This document shows, in pieces, positions 45,898 to 54,850 of a stretch of 64,000 nucleotides of DNA. Under the pieces are notes generated by a model. That model made no database searches. It saw only the letters and a program-made list of their open reading frames with translations, and was not told the origin of the DNA. The position numbers were made by a program, and so were the translations under genes. Position 1 is the stretch's first letter, and every line of letters starts with the position of its first letter. This stretch comes from Candidatus Cloacimonadota bacterium (GTDB lineage: Bacteria > Cloacimonadota > Cloacimonadia > Cloacimonadales > Cloacimonadaceae), in the NCBI GenBank assembly GCA_030154085.1, contig JASKKR010000001.1:68852-132851 (forward strand), written 5' to 3'.

Positions 45898-46650
45898 CTA
45901 AACTCTAAACTTGCGGATGGCATATTCGATGCTATCCAGACTGACTGTAGTATTGAAACACGGACCATTTGGTCTTTCGTTTAAAACAGCATAGGTGGGG
46001 TAAGACCAAGCATCGCGGACACCCTCTGTGAGGTCTCTATGACACGCTACAGCGATAATTACATCCGGAATGGTATCCTTTATTATCTTTCGCGCCAAAG
46101 AGCCACCAGTGGCAACTGCGGCGTTTAAATTATATTTCTTTGCTAATGCCTTGAGCTCTGATATGCTGCAATTGCCACAGGAAGCACAAGTATTGATGTC
46201 CGTGGTAATGCGAATCCGGCATTCCGAATCCTGTAGACAATGCGGCAAAAGCAAAAGAATTTTGTCTATATGATTTGCCTGCACTTGACTTAGCACCACA
46301 GAGTTGTTAAAATGTAGGAAACTTTCCTGCACTTCCGAACGCTTTTGAAAAGTTATGAATGCCATCATCCGCGCTAGATAAAAATAAACGTTACATAGCA
46401 TCCACTTAATAAAACGAGCTAAAAACCTGGAGTGGAACCTTCTGTGTGTGCTGATTAGACATAGGATCCAAACAACGAGCAAGAACAAAAGTGCAACAAA
46501 AACAAGAGTGTAGAAGATCATTTGAAGGATCGAATGCTCCTCCCTCAGAGAACTGCTGAAGCTCACACCCAAAAAAATCATAGTGAAGAGAAGCAAGCTC
46601 AGGTTCACCATCATCTGAAACTTGAACTGCAAAGAGTTTTGTGCTCTCAT
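45898..46650 (-). CDS. DUF116 family membrane protein
   Basis: I choose ATG 46650, which overlaps the fmt stop as ATGA (250 residues); a longer frame to 46701 would run well into fmt. Two N-terminal membrane helices lead to a cytoplasmic domain with the DUF116 pattern: CASCGNCSISELKALAKKY, VATGGSLARKI, IAVACHRDLTEG and PNGPCFNT. The four or more cysteines suggest a metal or Fe-S site. Biochemical role unknown; co-location with fmt and def is common for this family. Confidence 0.8.
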   Translation of the reverse strand: MRAQNSLQFKFQMMVNLSLLLFTMIFLGVSFSSSLREEHSILQMIFYTLVFVALLFLLVVWILCLISTHRRFHSRFLARFIKWMLCNVYFYLARMMAFITFQKRSEVQESFLHFNNSVVLSQVQANHIDKILLLLPHCLQDSECRIRITTDINTCASCGNCSISELKALAKKYNLNAAVATGGSLARKIIKDTIPDVIIAVACHRDLTEGVRDAWSYPTYAVLNERPNGPCFNTTVSLDSIEYAIRKFRV

Positions 46651-47579
46651 TCTGTAAACCTCTGCCCCGCTTCTAACCTCGCTCCAAGATGATATGCCCA
46701 AGCATCCATGATCTTCTTGCCTGCTGGTTGAACTTTGCGTACTAATAGTGCACCATCAGATGTGGAAACTATAAAACCTTGATTTTTGATGATCTCAAAG
46801 ATCACTCCCGGAGGATAAGAAAGTTTATCCGGCACCAGCTCTGCTTCCAGTATCTTTAAAGGCTGTCCCCTAAAATATGTAAATGCCCCAGGCTCCAAAG
46901 AATATGCCCGAATCTGATTCTGCAAAGCTTTGGCACTTATGTTGAAGTCAAGAATGAGATCACTCTTTTGAACCTTCTTGGTAAAGGTAGCCTGTGCATG
47001 ATCTTGGGGAATGGGCTTCACCATATCTGGATCATCAAGATAGCTTATGAGCATCTTGGCCGCCAGATTAGCCAGACGATCATGCAAACCAGAGTAATTT
47101 TCATTGGGCAAGATTTCCAACTGTTCTTGCATGAGAATATCCCCTGCATCCATCTTTGCGGTAAGACGAAAAATGCTCACCCCAGTGACACTATCTCCAG
47201 AAAGGAGAGCTGCCCGAATGGGAGAAGAACCGCGATACTTTGGTAAAAGCGATGGATGTAGATTGACCGCTTTCATAGGAAATCCACGCCGCAAGCTTTT
47301 GCCCACAAAAGCGCCATAAGAGGCAGTAATCAGGATGTCCGCTTTATGAGCCATGATCCTCTCTACCGACTCTGCACTATTTATATCCTCCGGGCAAAAA
47401 AGCTCCAGAGAATAGTCTAAAGCACGAGCTGCCAACGCTGTATCCTGAAGCTTTTTATTTCTGCCTTTAGGACGCGGAGGTTGACTAATCACCAAAGCAA
47501 GGCTATGAGCTTTTGAGGAGATGATGCTTTCTAAAGCCGGAATAGCAAATTCGCTGCTGCCGGCAAAGACGATCTTCAT
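46647..47579 (-). CDS. fmt: Methionyl-tRNA formyltransferase
   Basis: This 310-residue enzyme formylates initiator Met-tRNA. It has the formyltransferase active-site region (NLHPSLLPKYRGSSPIRAAL) with Asn, His and later Asp in DAGDILMQ, and a C-terminal OB-like tRNA-binding domain. Length is typical. Its start overlaps the def stop and its stop overlaps the DUF116 start, both as ATGA, giving a tightly coupled def-fmt-DUF116 unit. Confidence 0.96.
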   Translation of the reverse strand: MKIVFAGSSEFAIPALESIISSKAHSLALVISQPPRPKGRNKKLQDTALAARALDYSLELFCPEDINSAESVERIMAHKADILITASYGAFVGKSLRRGFPMKAVNLHPSLLPKYRGSSPIRAALLSGDSVTGVSIFRLTAKMDAGDILMQEQLEILPNENYSGLHDRLANLAAKMLISYLDDPDMVKPIPQDHAQATFTKKVQKSDLILDFNISAKALQNQIRAYSLEPGAFTYFRGQPLKILEAELVPDKLSYPPGVIFEIIKNQGFIVSTSDGALLVRKVQPAGKKIMDAWAYHLGARLEAGQRFTE

Positions 47580-48133
47580 CTTTCAAAATCAGAGGGAACA
47601 GCAATGTTTATGCCGTCTTTCGCTCGTAATTCGAGATCCTTGAGCTTACGCTTGACTCGGAGCTTAGCGAGCGTGGTGAGTCGATCTGTAAAAACTATTC
47701 CCTCGAGATGATCATATTCGTGTTGAATCACTTCAGCTTCATAGCCCTCGGCTTCAGCTTCCACCTCTTTTCCATCTGGGGTAGTGTATTTATAGCGGAT
47801 TTTATAATCCCGCAGTACATTGGCGAAAATATTAGGCAGACTGATGCATCCTTCTTCTCCAATCTGCTCTCCTTCTCGCTCAAGGATCTCAGGATTGATC
47901 AGAACACGGGGATTCTGCTTAGCGTCTTTTTGTGTCCACCCAATGTCCATAACGAAAATCCTCAAATCAACACCAACCTGATTGGCTGCCAAACCCACTC
48001 CCTCACGCAGATACATGGTGTAAATAAGGTCTGGCAAAAACTTTTTTATATAGGGATCCTTGGGTTCAGCTTCCTTTAACTTACGTCTAAGGATATCATC
48101 CCCATAGATTCTGATATCAAGTGCTTTGGGCAT
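47576..48133 (-). CDS. def: Peptide deformylase
   Basis: This 185-residue metalloenzyme removes the N-formyl group from nascent proteins. All three family motifs are present: GVGLAANQVG, EGCISLPN (metal-binding Cys) and QHEYDHLEG (metal-binding His pair and catalytic Glu). Six bases separate it from the upstream yajC gene. It complements fmt, next in the operon. Confidence 0.97.
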   Translation of the reverse strand: MPKALDIRIYGDDILRRKLKEAEPKDPYIKKFLPDLIYTMYLREGVGLAANQVGVDLRIFVMDIGWTQKDAKQNPRVLINPEILEREGEQIGEEGCISLPNIFANVLRDYKIRYKYTTPDGKEVEAEAEGYEAEVIQHEYDHLEGIVFTDRLTTLAKLRVKRKLKDLELRAKDGINIAVPSDFER

Positions 48134-48138
48134 ATAGC

Positions 48139-48486
48139 TTATGAATTTGCGGGAGCGTTATTGTTTGCAGGAGTGTTTATGATGCTAATAATCGCTGAAC
48201 GCTGAAACTCTACACGGACTTTATTTGTATCATCAATCTCGATGACTACTGTGTCTTTATCCGGTTTAATGGATACTATTCGACCATAGATTCCGCTGGA
48301 AGTGAGGACTTTGTCGTTAATTTGTAGGCTGTTCAGCATTTTCTGCATTTCTTTTTGACGCTTTTGTTGAGGGCGGATCATGAGGAAATACATGATTGCA
48401 AATAGTACAACAAAGAAGATGAGGCTGGAGGCTATTCCTCCGCCTGCCGCTGGAGCAGCTTGTGCTTGTAATAAGATAGATTGCAT
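48139..48486 (-). CDS. yajC: Preprotein translocase subunit YajC
   Basis: This 115-residue protein is the small accessory subunit of the SecDF-YajC complex. It has an N-terminal membrane helix (SSLIFFVVLFAIMYFLMI, about residues 20-37) followed by the conserved IRPQQKRQKEMQKMLNSL and a soluble beta domain (VLTSSGIYGRIVSI). An AGGAGAAT site precedes the ATG. secD and secF are not in the window. Confidence 0.94.
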   Translation of the reverse strand: MQSILLQAQAAPAAGGGIASSLIFFVVLFAIMYFLMIRPQQKRQKEMQKMLNSLQINDKVLTSSGIYGRIVSIKPDKDTVVIEIDDTNKVRVEFQRSAIISIINTPANNNAPANS

Positions 48487-48503
48487 TTTTATTCTCCTGT
48501 TTT

Positions 48504-48989
48504 TTATATTCCAAAGAATCGCGGATATACGCGAATAAGTATTTGCATGAAGATATTTACATATACGCCTGCCAAGAGATCGTCAATAACAACTCCCCAG
48601 CCACCACCAAGCTTTTGTGAGCGGTAGATGGGAAATGGCTTGGCAATATCAAATACTCTAAACAAAATAAAGGCATATAGCCCAATAAGCCAATTGTGTG
48701 GCAAAAATAGGGTGGCTACAAAATAGCCCAAAAGCTCATCCAACACAATGGTTCCGGAATCGTTACCCAAGACATCTTCAGCCTTGTGGCATATCACTAC
48801 TCCTAAAAGCGCTAATCCCGCTATTAGCAGTGGTAAAAACAAAGGATAAGAACCGTCATATATCCAATCCGGAAGCAACATATATATCCCATATCCAGCC
48901 AAAGAACCAAATGTCCCAGGAGCCAGAGGGATGAAACCAATCAAAAAAAGACTGGCTATAAAAGTGCTGAATGTGACTTTCTTTGTCAT
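48504..48989 (-). CDS. pgpA: Phosphatidylglycerophosphatase A
   Basis: This 161-residue integral membrane phosphatase makes phosphatidylglycerol from its phosphate. The family motifs [23 protein letters not shown] and [11 protein letters not shown] are present, with about four membrane helices. Its ATG overlaps the stop of the upstream surA-like gene. Complete; ordinary. Confidence 0.94.
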   Translation of the reverse strand: MTKKVTFSTFIASLFLIGFIPLAPGTFGSLAGYGIYMLLPDWIYDGSYPLFLPLLIAGLALLGVVICHKAEDVLGNDSGTIVLDELLGYFVATLFLPHNWLIGLYAFILFRVFDIAKPFPIYRSQKLGGGWGVVIDDLLAGVYVNIFMQILIRVYPRFFGI

Positions 48990-50242
48990 AAGCTTATTTC
49001 AATGTAGGCATCTCGCCGAGCTTCCTGAATCCACTCGTCATATGCTTCCATCTGTTTGATCTGGAAAAGATAGTTGCTTATTTGCTCTTTTACTTCTTCA
49101 TAAGTATAAAGTCTCTGGGGATTTTCTTTTTCTCTCATAAAAAGATAAAGCAAATTCTCATTCTTAAGGACTTCCGTAACTTCTCCGATCGGAGTATTCA
49201 TTATTGGAGCTCTAAAGAGCTGCGGAATATCTTCCTCGGAAAAGTCTCCTAAAAGCCCACCATCATCTTTAGTTTCTGGATCCATGGAATACTCTTGCGC
49301 AATTGCTGCAAAATCTGCACCAGCACGTATCTCATCGCGCAAGCGATTCATCAGTGCCATTTCACGCTCTTCATCGCTTTCTGAGACATTAGTTGTTTTG
49401 AGGATGTGGCTGGCACGCACTTCATCTCCACGCCTGTCTACTACCTTGATGATATGATAGCCAAATTGGGATTTAACTGGCTGACTAATCTCTCCTACTG
49501 CCATTGAGAAGGCAGCATCTTCGAAAGGTTTGACCATCATGCCACGACTGAAGTAGCCAAGATCTCCGCCCTGTTGTGAGCTGGGACAATCGCTATATTC
49601 GCGTGCTAATTCTGCGAAATCCTCTCCAGCATCAAGTCTACGGCGGATATCCGTTATCTCTTTTAAAATGCTTTCTTCAGAATCTTCTGATGGTAAGATT
49701 TCCCGCACGATCATACGCAGATCCCAAGAAACAGGCTTAACTGCCATGGTGTCTTTGCTGGCTTCATAAAATTCCATCATATCTTGCTCAGTAACTTTCA
49801 CTTTCGGGGTTATATATTTTTCCATTAGTTGTTCCATGAGGGCATTTTCAGTAAGTTGCTTTTCAAATTGTTTCTGCAATTCACTCTGTGTGATGCCCAT
49901 CTTTGAGAGGTCTGATTGAAATGCTGCTTCGGATGGATATTGTGCTTTGATCTGTTCTATATAGCGTTCGGCATAGCTCTTGATCGCATCGTTATCTACC
50001 TTGATATCCAGATCTTTGGCTTTTTGTATCATTAAACGCTGTCCGATCATTTGATTCAAAACTAATTCATGGGTGAGCATCCTTTCCTCTACTCCGGTGG
50101 AACGCAACTGATTGATCTGATTTTCCAGGTCTGACATCAGGATAATATCCGAGCCTACTTTCGCTACTATTTTATCCAAAACTTCTGAATTTGCTAGTGC
50201 GAAGATGCTGATTAGCAGCATCAGTAATATAAGTTTTTTCAC
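48986..50242 (-). CDS. surA: SurA-like periplasmic peptidyl-prolyl isomerase
   Basis: This 418-residue chaperone probably assists outer-membrane protein folding. It has a signal peptide ([19 protein letters not shown]), a SurA N-terminal helical domain (about 20-160) and two parvulin domains: the first (about 170-270) contains [12 protein letters not shown] and [12 protein letters not shown], the second (about 275-380) starts RASHILKT and contains [14 protein letters not shown]-terminal helix follows. It lies nine bases after a second parvulin gene, so the organism encodes a foldase pair. Confidence 0.9.
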   Translation of the reverse strand: MKKLILLMLLISIFALANSEVLDKIVAKVGSDIILMSDLENQINQLRSTGVEERMLTHELVLNQMIGQRLMIQKAKDLDIKVDNDAIKSYAERYIEQIKAQYPSEAAFQSDLSKMGITQSELQKQFEKQLTENALMEQLMEKYITPKVKVTEQDMMEFYEASKDTMAVKPVSWDLRMIVREILPSEDSEESILKEITDIRRRLDAGEDFAELAREYSDCPSSQQGGDLGYFSRGMMVKPFEDAAFSMAVGEISQPVKSQFGYHIIKVVDRRGDEVRASHILKTTNVSESDEEREMALMNRLRDEIRAGADFAAIAQEYSMDPETKDDGGLLGDFSEEDIPQLFRAPIMNTPIGEVTEVLKNENLLYLFMREKENPQRLYTYEEVKEQISNYLFQIKQMEAYDEWIQEARRDAYIEISL

Positions 50243-50251
50243 GATACTCCT

Positions 50252-51058
50252 TTAATAATAATAGATATTATGGTTTTCGGACTTGATCTCAAGCAGTATA
50301 TTCCGATATATTTCTTCCTGCTTATCGCGGAGTATTCTACGTCGGATTTCATCCTTGTGATCCTCAAAGTTTGCTTCTTTTACTTCTTCTTGGGATTCAG
50401 TATAGCGAACGATATACCAATCACCATCATGAGTTATAACTCCAGGTTCCAAAGGTTTCAGATTCTGCACTCCCTGCCAAAATACGGAATCTTGGGATGC
50501 TGGTTCAACAAAACCCATAAAACCATCTTGCCTACGTAGTTCTTCGGTGGAATAGCGACGCACTGCTTGCGTAAAATCTAATCCCTGATAGATCTGCTGA
50601 AGTACGTTCTCAGCAGTTAATTTATCCGGCAGATTGATGCGTTGGATCTGGTAACTTATCACCGGTTTTTGAAATTCCGCCTGATGGATTCTAAAATATG
50701 AAAACAGCTGATCCTCAGATATTTTGACCTTTGCCAAACGCTCAGCTATCATAGCATTGGCTTTGACCTTCTTCTGGGCAAATTCCATACGTTGGCGAAT
50801 GATAGGATCGTGGGAAAGTCCTGCCTTATCTGCTGCTTGCGCCAACAGGGTGATATTTACCCAGTCTTCCACATACTTCTTTCGCTCTTCCGGACGCAGA
50901 GAATTCCAAGCATCAATCCCGTATCCGGCAATAAATGTCTCTCGATCAAGGCGTTCATTATCGACCTCAGCCAAGATACTGCCCGATTTGACATTCTCGT
51001 CACATGCGGAGATGAACAACATTATCAGGCCAGCCAAGCAAATTAAACTCTTTTTCAT
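50252..51058 (-). CDS. Parvulin-type peptidyl-prolyl isomerase lipoprotein
   Basis: This 268-residue protein has a lipobox LISAC-like signal (FISAC, Cys19), so it is membrane-anchored. It has a SurA/PrsA-like N-terminal helical region (GIDAWNSLRPEERKKYVEDW) and one parvulin domain (about 140-235) with a degraded core (RRQDGFMGFVEPASQDSVFW). Its start overlaps the stop of the upstream lipoprotein gene as ATGA. Probably an outer-membrane biogenesis foldase working with the SurA-like protein next door. Confidence 0.85.
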   Translation of the reverse strand: MKKSLICLAGLIMLFISACDENVKSGSILAEVDNERLDRETFIAGYGIDAWNSLRPEERKKYVEDWVNITLLAQAADKAGLSHDPIIRQRMEFAQKKVKANAMIAERLAKVKISEDQLFSYFRIHQAEFQKPVISYQIQRINLPDKLTAENVLQQIYQGLDFTQAVRRYSTEELRRQDGFMGFVEPASQDSVFWQGVQNLKPLEPGVITHDGDWYIVRYTESQEEVKEANFEDHKDEIRRRILRDKQEEIYRNILLEIKSENHNIYYY

Positions 51059-52317
51059 AGATATGGTGGGGTATATTTGATTCTTATGTAAGCTTGCTTT
51101 TCCTGAGGAGCATCGGCATCGGTTATCGGATGATAAAACTCGATCTCACCAAAATCCTTACGCTCATAATTACTCATGATCACGATCCCATTGGGCTCGA
51201 CCACGGTATCATCCGCAAATGTCTTTTCCGAAACATACGCTTGGATGATAGGTGTGATATTGACCACCAAGGAATCTGATTCGATATTAGCAATATTCAC
51301 CAAGTTACTGATAAATTCCGGGGTATACATATTTAAAGTGGGGATGATGCTGCCGTCTTCCGGTCGTTCTTTGAGCAAAAAGGCAGAAACATTATAGCTG
51401 AAAGTATTTGTAAAATTAGGCAAATCATCCTTGATGAAGAGCACCAGTTCAGCTGAATTTATACTCACTCGTTTTAGGTCATCGCCTTCAAGAGTCTGAC
51501 CATATTGATCCTTAAACATAGCAAAATCAGGCTGTAAATCTACATAGATACGTTGTGGAGCAAAGTTGCTCAGCCGCCATTGCCCCAAAGCTGGCTCTAC
51601 TTCCGGATGACTGAAACTGTAAGCGTTTAGCACTGCATAGCGTGAAAAATCCTTAAAACTATCATCGGACGGATATTCTTTATATTGAAAGCGCAATTTG
51701 CTTCCATCATTTGCAGTGCTAAGCTTTATCTCCACAAAGCCATCGATGGCATCATCAGCCATAATCAAGATGTTTAATCCTGTTGAATCAGCGTCTGCCT
51801 GCCAGTTTTGGATCAAAGAATAGGGCAGAGGTATGGATAAAGTATCGCTGGATGTAATCTGAGTATTAATCACCGTCGTCGCCTGAGGAATATGAACATA
51901 GTCTTCAAATGTCAAGGTGTCTGGATTAGCTGTCCATCCGCTCAGCACCTTATAGAAATTTAGAGTGACAGGACCTTGCTCGATCTTACTTGATCTTTGC
52001 AGGATTAGATCCAGATAAAGTTCTCTGATCTCATGATATCTTGCAAGTGTGCTGTCTGCGGGCAAGTTTGTGAAACGCAAGATACTTTTTGCATTGGATC
52101 CCTGCCAATTTCCGACCAAAAGATTCTTCCTACCGGAACTGATGCTGATTAGGGAATCTGCAGGAAAGCTATAGCCACCAATGATGCAAGAGGCATCTTC
52201 AAAAGTTTGCATCTCTATTTCCGACCAATTTGTTCCTGTGAGGTTATCTTTCTTAGTGCAACCTACGAGCACAATCAATATGGTCAGAAGCGCAAATATA
52301 AGGAAGCGGTTATTCAT
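51055..52317 (-). CDS. Lipoprotein with a DNRLRE-like beta domain
   Basis: This 420-residue protein has a lipobox ending VLVGC (Cys20). The mature part is beta-rich; segments such as ILRFTNLPADSTLARYHEIREL-like strands, NFYKVLSGWTANPDTLTFEDY and a later AELVLFIKDDLPNF resemble DNRLRE-type carbohydrate- or surface-binding modules, but the match is loose. It is the first gene of the run to surA, pgpA and yajC, which all concern the envelope. Function unknown. Confidence 0.6.
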   Translation of the reverse strand: MNNRFLIFALLTILIVLVGCTKKDNLTGTNWSEIEMQTFEDASCIIGGYSFPADSLISISSGRKNLLVGNWQGSNAKSILRFTNLPADSTLARYHEIRELYLDLILQRSSKIEQGPVTLNFYKVLSGWTANPDTLTFEDYVHIPQATTVINTQITSSDTLSIPLPYSLIQNWQADADSTGLNILIMADDAIDGFVEIKLSTANDGSKLRFQYKEYPSDDSFKDFSRYAVLNAYSFSHPEVEPALGQWRLSNFAPQRIYVDLQPDFAMFKDQYGQTLEGDDLKRVSINSAELVLFIKDDLPNFTNTFSYNVSAFLLKERPEDGSIIPTLNMYTPEFISNLVNIANIESDSLVVNITPIIQAYVSEKTFADDTVVEPNGIVIMSNYERKDFGEIEFYHPITDADAPQEKQAYIRIKYTPPYL

Positions 52318-52654
52318 ATATCTAATCCTATTTAAAATAGATTTTGTAATTTAGTAATTGTAGTAGGCTATGTGTATATGTAGATAATTAGTCAAGCTTT
52401 TTCTTTTCCGACCGTTTTTTGCAGTCACTTAGCGGTCCCTAGTAGTTGTGGATAACTTGTGTATAAGTACCATGCTTTATCCACTAGTTATCCACGAAAA
52501 ATCTTGCTAAAGTCTTTATACACAAGTTTTCCACATTTATCCACATAAATCCATGCACAGGTGTGGATAAGTGTGTGGACAGCTCACTTAATCCAGTTTG
52601 GTGGGGCGTTTTAAGGAATGATTTAGGCTCGCCAATTTGCATCATTTAATTTTC
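52318..52654. other. Intergenic region downstream of dnaA, 337 bp
   Basis: This region contains the dense DnaA-box cluster (52447-52570) and an AT-rich segment (52320-52400). No gene was recognised. Confidence 0.7.
52447..52570. other. DnaA-box cluster, part of a probable bipartite oriC (downstream half)
   Basis: Within 124 bp there are three perfect TTATCCACA boxes (52447-52455 and 52562-52570 in reverse orientation, 52537-52545 forward) and five one-mismatch boxes (52458, 52477, 52488, 52516, 52527). Several neighbours are 10-11 bp apart (52447/52458, 52477/52488, 52516/52527/52537), so they lie on the same face of the helix. With the boxes upstream of dnaA this fits an oriC split by the dnaA gene. 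Confidence 0.8.
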
Positions 52655-53986
52655 CTAATTTCGCAAATTTTTAATCATGAGTTCAACTAAAGAGCGGAAC
52701 TTTTCGTCTTCCCGAAATTGATTTTCGATCAACTTTTTAGCGTGCAACACAGTGGTGTGGTCTTTTCGATTATAATATTCGGCAATCTCTTTGAGAGATA
52801 GTGATGGAATGAGCAGATTTGCAAGATACATTGCTACCTGTCTGGGAAAAGCCACCAATGGTTTTCTGCTTTTATCCATGAGCTGTTCTCTGGAGAGTTC
52901 ATACATTCTACAGACCTGGGTAGTGATAGCATCCAAGGTGATCTCGCGACTTACATCAGAGATCATATCAGCCAAGATGCTCTGAGCCATCTCAGGATCA
53001 ATATCCTCGGGGTTTATCTTGTTGTATGATGCAAAAGCCAGGATACGGATTAAAGAGCCCTCCAGAGCCCTCACAGACGAGCTGATCTTATCGGCAATAA
53101 AATTGATTACATCATCCGATAGCATGATATTCTCTGGCTCTGCTTTTTTACGAAGGATAGCGATGCGTGTCTCAAAATCTGGGTTCTTTAGATCTGCTAA
53201 AAGTCCACTTTCAAAGCGAGTCACAAGTCGTTTTTCCAGGTCAGGAATATCTTTGGGAGGGCGGTCTGAAGTAAGCACAATTTGCTTTTTATTGTCAAAG
53301 AGGGCGTTGAAAGTGTGAAAAAATTCTTCCTGTGTACCTTCCTTGCGGGAGAGGAAATGAATGTCATCAACCAAGAGCAGATCTACTTTGCGAAATTTGG
53401 CACGGAAATCCGGCATCTTATTGCTACGGATACTATCGATCATCTCGTTTGTAAAAGCTTCACTTGTTGTGTAATAAATGCTGCAATTGCGTCCTTCTTT
53501 CAGCACAAAATTTCCCACAGCTTGCATTAGATGAGTTTTGCCCATACCGCTCTCACCGTAGATGAAGAGCGGATTGTAGGTATATCCGGGGCTCTCTGCT
53601 ACGGCTTTAGCGGCTGAATAGGCAAAATTGTTGTTTTTTCCCACCACAAATTCTTCGAAAGTATAGCGATCATTGAGCTGGGTATTGAGGCTCACTCTCT
53701 TTTCGCTATAATCTGGCATATCTCCTTTTTCACTGGGTTTTCTATAGGGGTGAGTGATGAAAAGTATGTCATATTTTCTGGCATATAAACTGAAAGAAAT
53801 CTCTGAAAGCACATCCCTGTAATTTTGATTCAAATAGTTCGCACTAAATTGCGTAGGTACCCGGATGGTTAGCTGTTTGTCTGACATATCCACGAGTTTG
53901 GTGTCATAAAACCAGGTTTTAAAACTCTGTTCATTGATGTTCTGTTCCAGCTTATCCAGAATGTTTTGCCAAATATCCTGATCCAT
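52655..53986 (-). CDS. dnaA: Chromosomal replication initiator DnaA
   Basis: This 443-residue initiator has domain I starting MDQDIWQNILDKLEQNINEQ, the AAA+ core (Walker A GESGMGKTHL, Walker B LLLVDDIHFL, sensor LTSDRPP) and the C-terminal box-binding helix-turn-helix ending DHTTVLHAKKLI. I choose ATG 53986: it has AAGGA seven bases upstream and gives the standard N-terminus. The frame remains open to an ATG at 54022 (adding 12 residues), but that start has no ribosome binding site and lies inside the predicted promoter. A DnaA box overlaps the -10, so autoregulation is likely. dnaN does not follow, unlike in many bacteria. Confidence 0.95.
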   Translation of the reverse strand: MDQDIWQNILDKLEQNINEQSFKTWFYDTKLVDMSDKQLTIRVPTQFSANYLNQNYRDVLSEISFSLYARKYDILFITHPYRKPSEKGDMPDYSEKRVSLNTQLNDRYTFEEFVVGKNNNFAYSAAKAVAESPGYTYNPLFIYGESGMGKTHLMQAVGNFVLKEGRNCSIYYTTSEAFTNEMIDSIRSNKMPDFRAKFRKVDLLLVDDIHFLSRKEGTQEEFFHTFNALFDNKKQIVLTSDRPPKDIPDLEKRLVTRFESGLLADLKNPDFETRIAILRKKAEPENIMLSDDVINFIADKISSSVRALEGSLIRILAFASYNKINPEDIDPEMAQSILADMISDVSREITLDAITTQVCRMYELSREQLMDKSRKPLVAFPRQVAMYLANLLIPSLSLKEIAEYYNRKDHTTVLHAKKLIENQFREDEKFRSLVELMIKNLRN

Positions 53987-54007
53987 ATTTCTATCCTTAC
54001 TAGAGTT

Positions 54008-54036
54008 TTTATCCACATTCATATCAAAGCTGTCAA
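54008..54036 (-). promoter_or_regulatory. dnaA promoter overlapped by a DnaA box
   Basis: On the minus strand TTGACA (54036-54031) and GATAAA (54013-54008, 4 of 6) are separated by 17 bases. A perfect TTATCCACA (54009-54017, plus strand) covers the -10, so DnaA could block its own transcription. Confidence 0.65.
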
Positions 54037-54120
54037 TATCTCAAGGACAAAACTATAAGATACTGATAATAAAATATATAAGCCGCATATCTAAAAAGTT
54101 GTATACCTACCTCGTTATAG

Positions 54121-54140
54121 TTATCCACAACTTATCCACA
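54121..54140 (+). other. Two tandem DnaA boxes upstream of dnaA
   Basis: Perfect TTATCCACA at 54121-54129 and again at 54132-54140, 11 bp apart and in the same orientation, next to an AT-rich stretch. They form the upstream half of the probable bipartite origin. Confidence 0.8.
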
Positions 54141-54605
54141 TATGCTTTCTTAGTCCCTGTCTATCAAACAGCTTGACTTTGCTGAAAGCAAATTACTATT
54201 CACAAATGAAGAAAATCTCCGAGCCCATTTTTTGTCAAGCAGCGAAAAGACAAGGCGATAGAGCTGGGTTTTGAGATATTAATTGCTATTTACTTGCAAA
54301 GCCTATAGCTATACTACGAAGGTGATTTATATTAAAAACTTGTATCATGCTTTTAACTTACTATAAAACTTGAAGTTATTGTTTTTAGTATTTTTTTTGT
54401 TTTAAGCAAGTCATTTGTATTTTTATATCATTAGTCAGCAAGACTCAATGCGAGCTCTTAAAACGGATTATGATTAAAACCAGAGATTGAGAGATTGATT
54501 TTACAGGAATGTATTGATGATCATGCAATTCTCTGAAATAAAGTTTGGAATTTTGCTATACAATCGGATTATTCACTGGTCTTGGTGATGTTGTTCGAAT
54601 AATTG

Positions 54606-54712
54606 GCTAACTGTCTGTAAAAGATGAGTACTAGATGCCTTCCCCTTTTGACGCTCATTTGAGAAGTGAGCAAGAAACGAGAAAATAAGGACTTACAGCG
54701 ATGTGAAGTGCG
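54606..54712 (+). repeat. Dispersed 107-bp palindrome-rich element, copy E
   Basis: This is the most diverged copy in its left half: the CGTTTCT arm is replaced by CTTTTGACG, but the inner arms GCTCA/TGAGC are perfect. The right half (GAAAATAAGGACTTACAGCG, then ATGTGAAGTGCG) is conserved. It points toward the 3' end of the giant gene, not toward a gene start, the exception among the five. Confidence 0.85.
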
Positions 54713-54792
54713 CTTTGGGGCACACGAAATTTAGAATATAGTACTATGGATTGTGGGCTGGTCAATAAAGTATAAGCTGCCTATTTAGCTGT

Positions 54793-54823
54793 AAAAAAGA
54801 GGAGCCCTCTGGGTGAGGGCTCC
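54793..54823 (-). terminator. Terminator of the giant adhesin-like gene
   Basis: GGAGCCCTC and GAGGGCTCC (54801-54809 and 54815-54823) form a perfect 9-bp stem with a five-base loop; reading on the minus strand it is followed by TCTTTTTT (54800-54793). It begins 28 bases after the stop codon. Confidence 0.9.
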
Positions 54824-54850
54824 GTTTATTGTGTGAGATAAGCCTCAAGC

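Larger units (their letters stand above)
53987..54850. other. Intergenic region upstream of dnaA, 864 bp, very AT-rich
   Basis: This is the largest gene-free gap. It holds the dnaA promoter, two more perfect DnaA boxes, a very AT-rich stretch (about 54300-54430, candidate unwinding region), dispersed element copy E and the terminator of the giant gene. A 22-codon plus-strand frame starting at 54206 has no ribosome binding site and is not called. Confidence 0.65.

Noticed and set aside
35888-54850. parS site for ParB
   Set aside because: No GTTTCACGTGAAAC or close variant was seen; GTGAAGTG in the dispersed element is only a partial resemblance.
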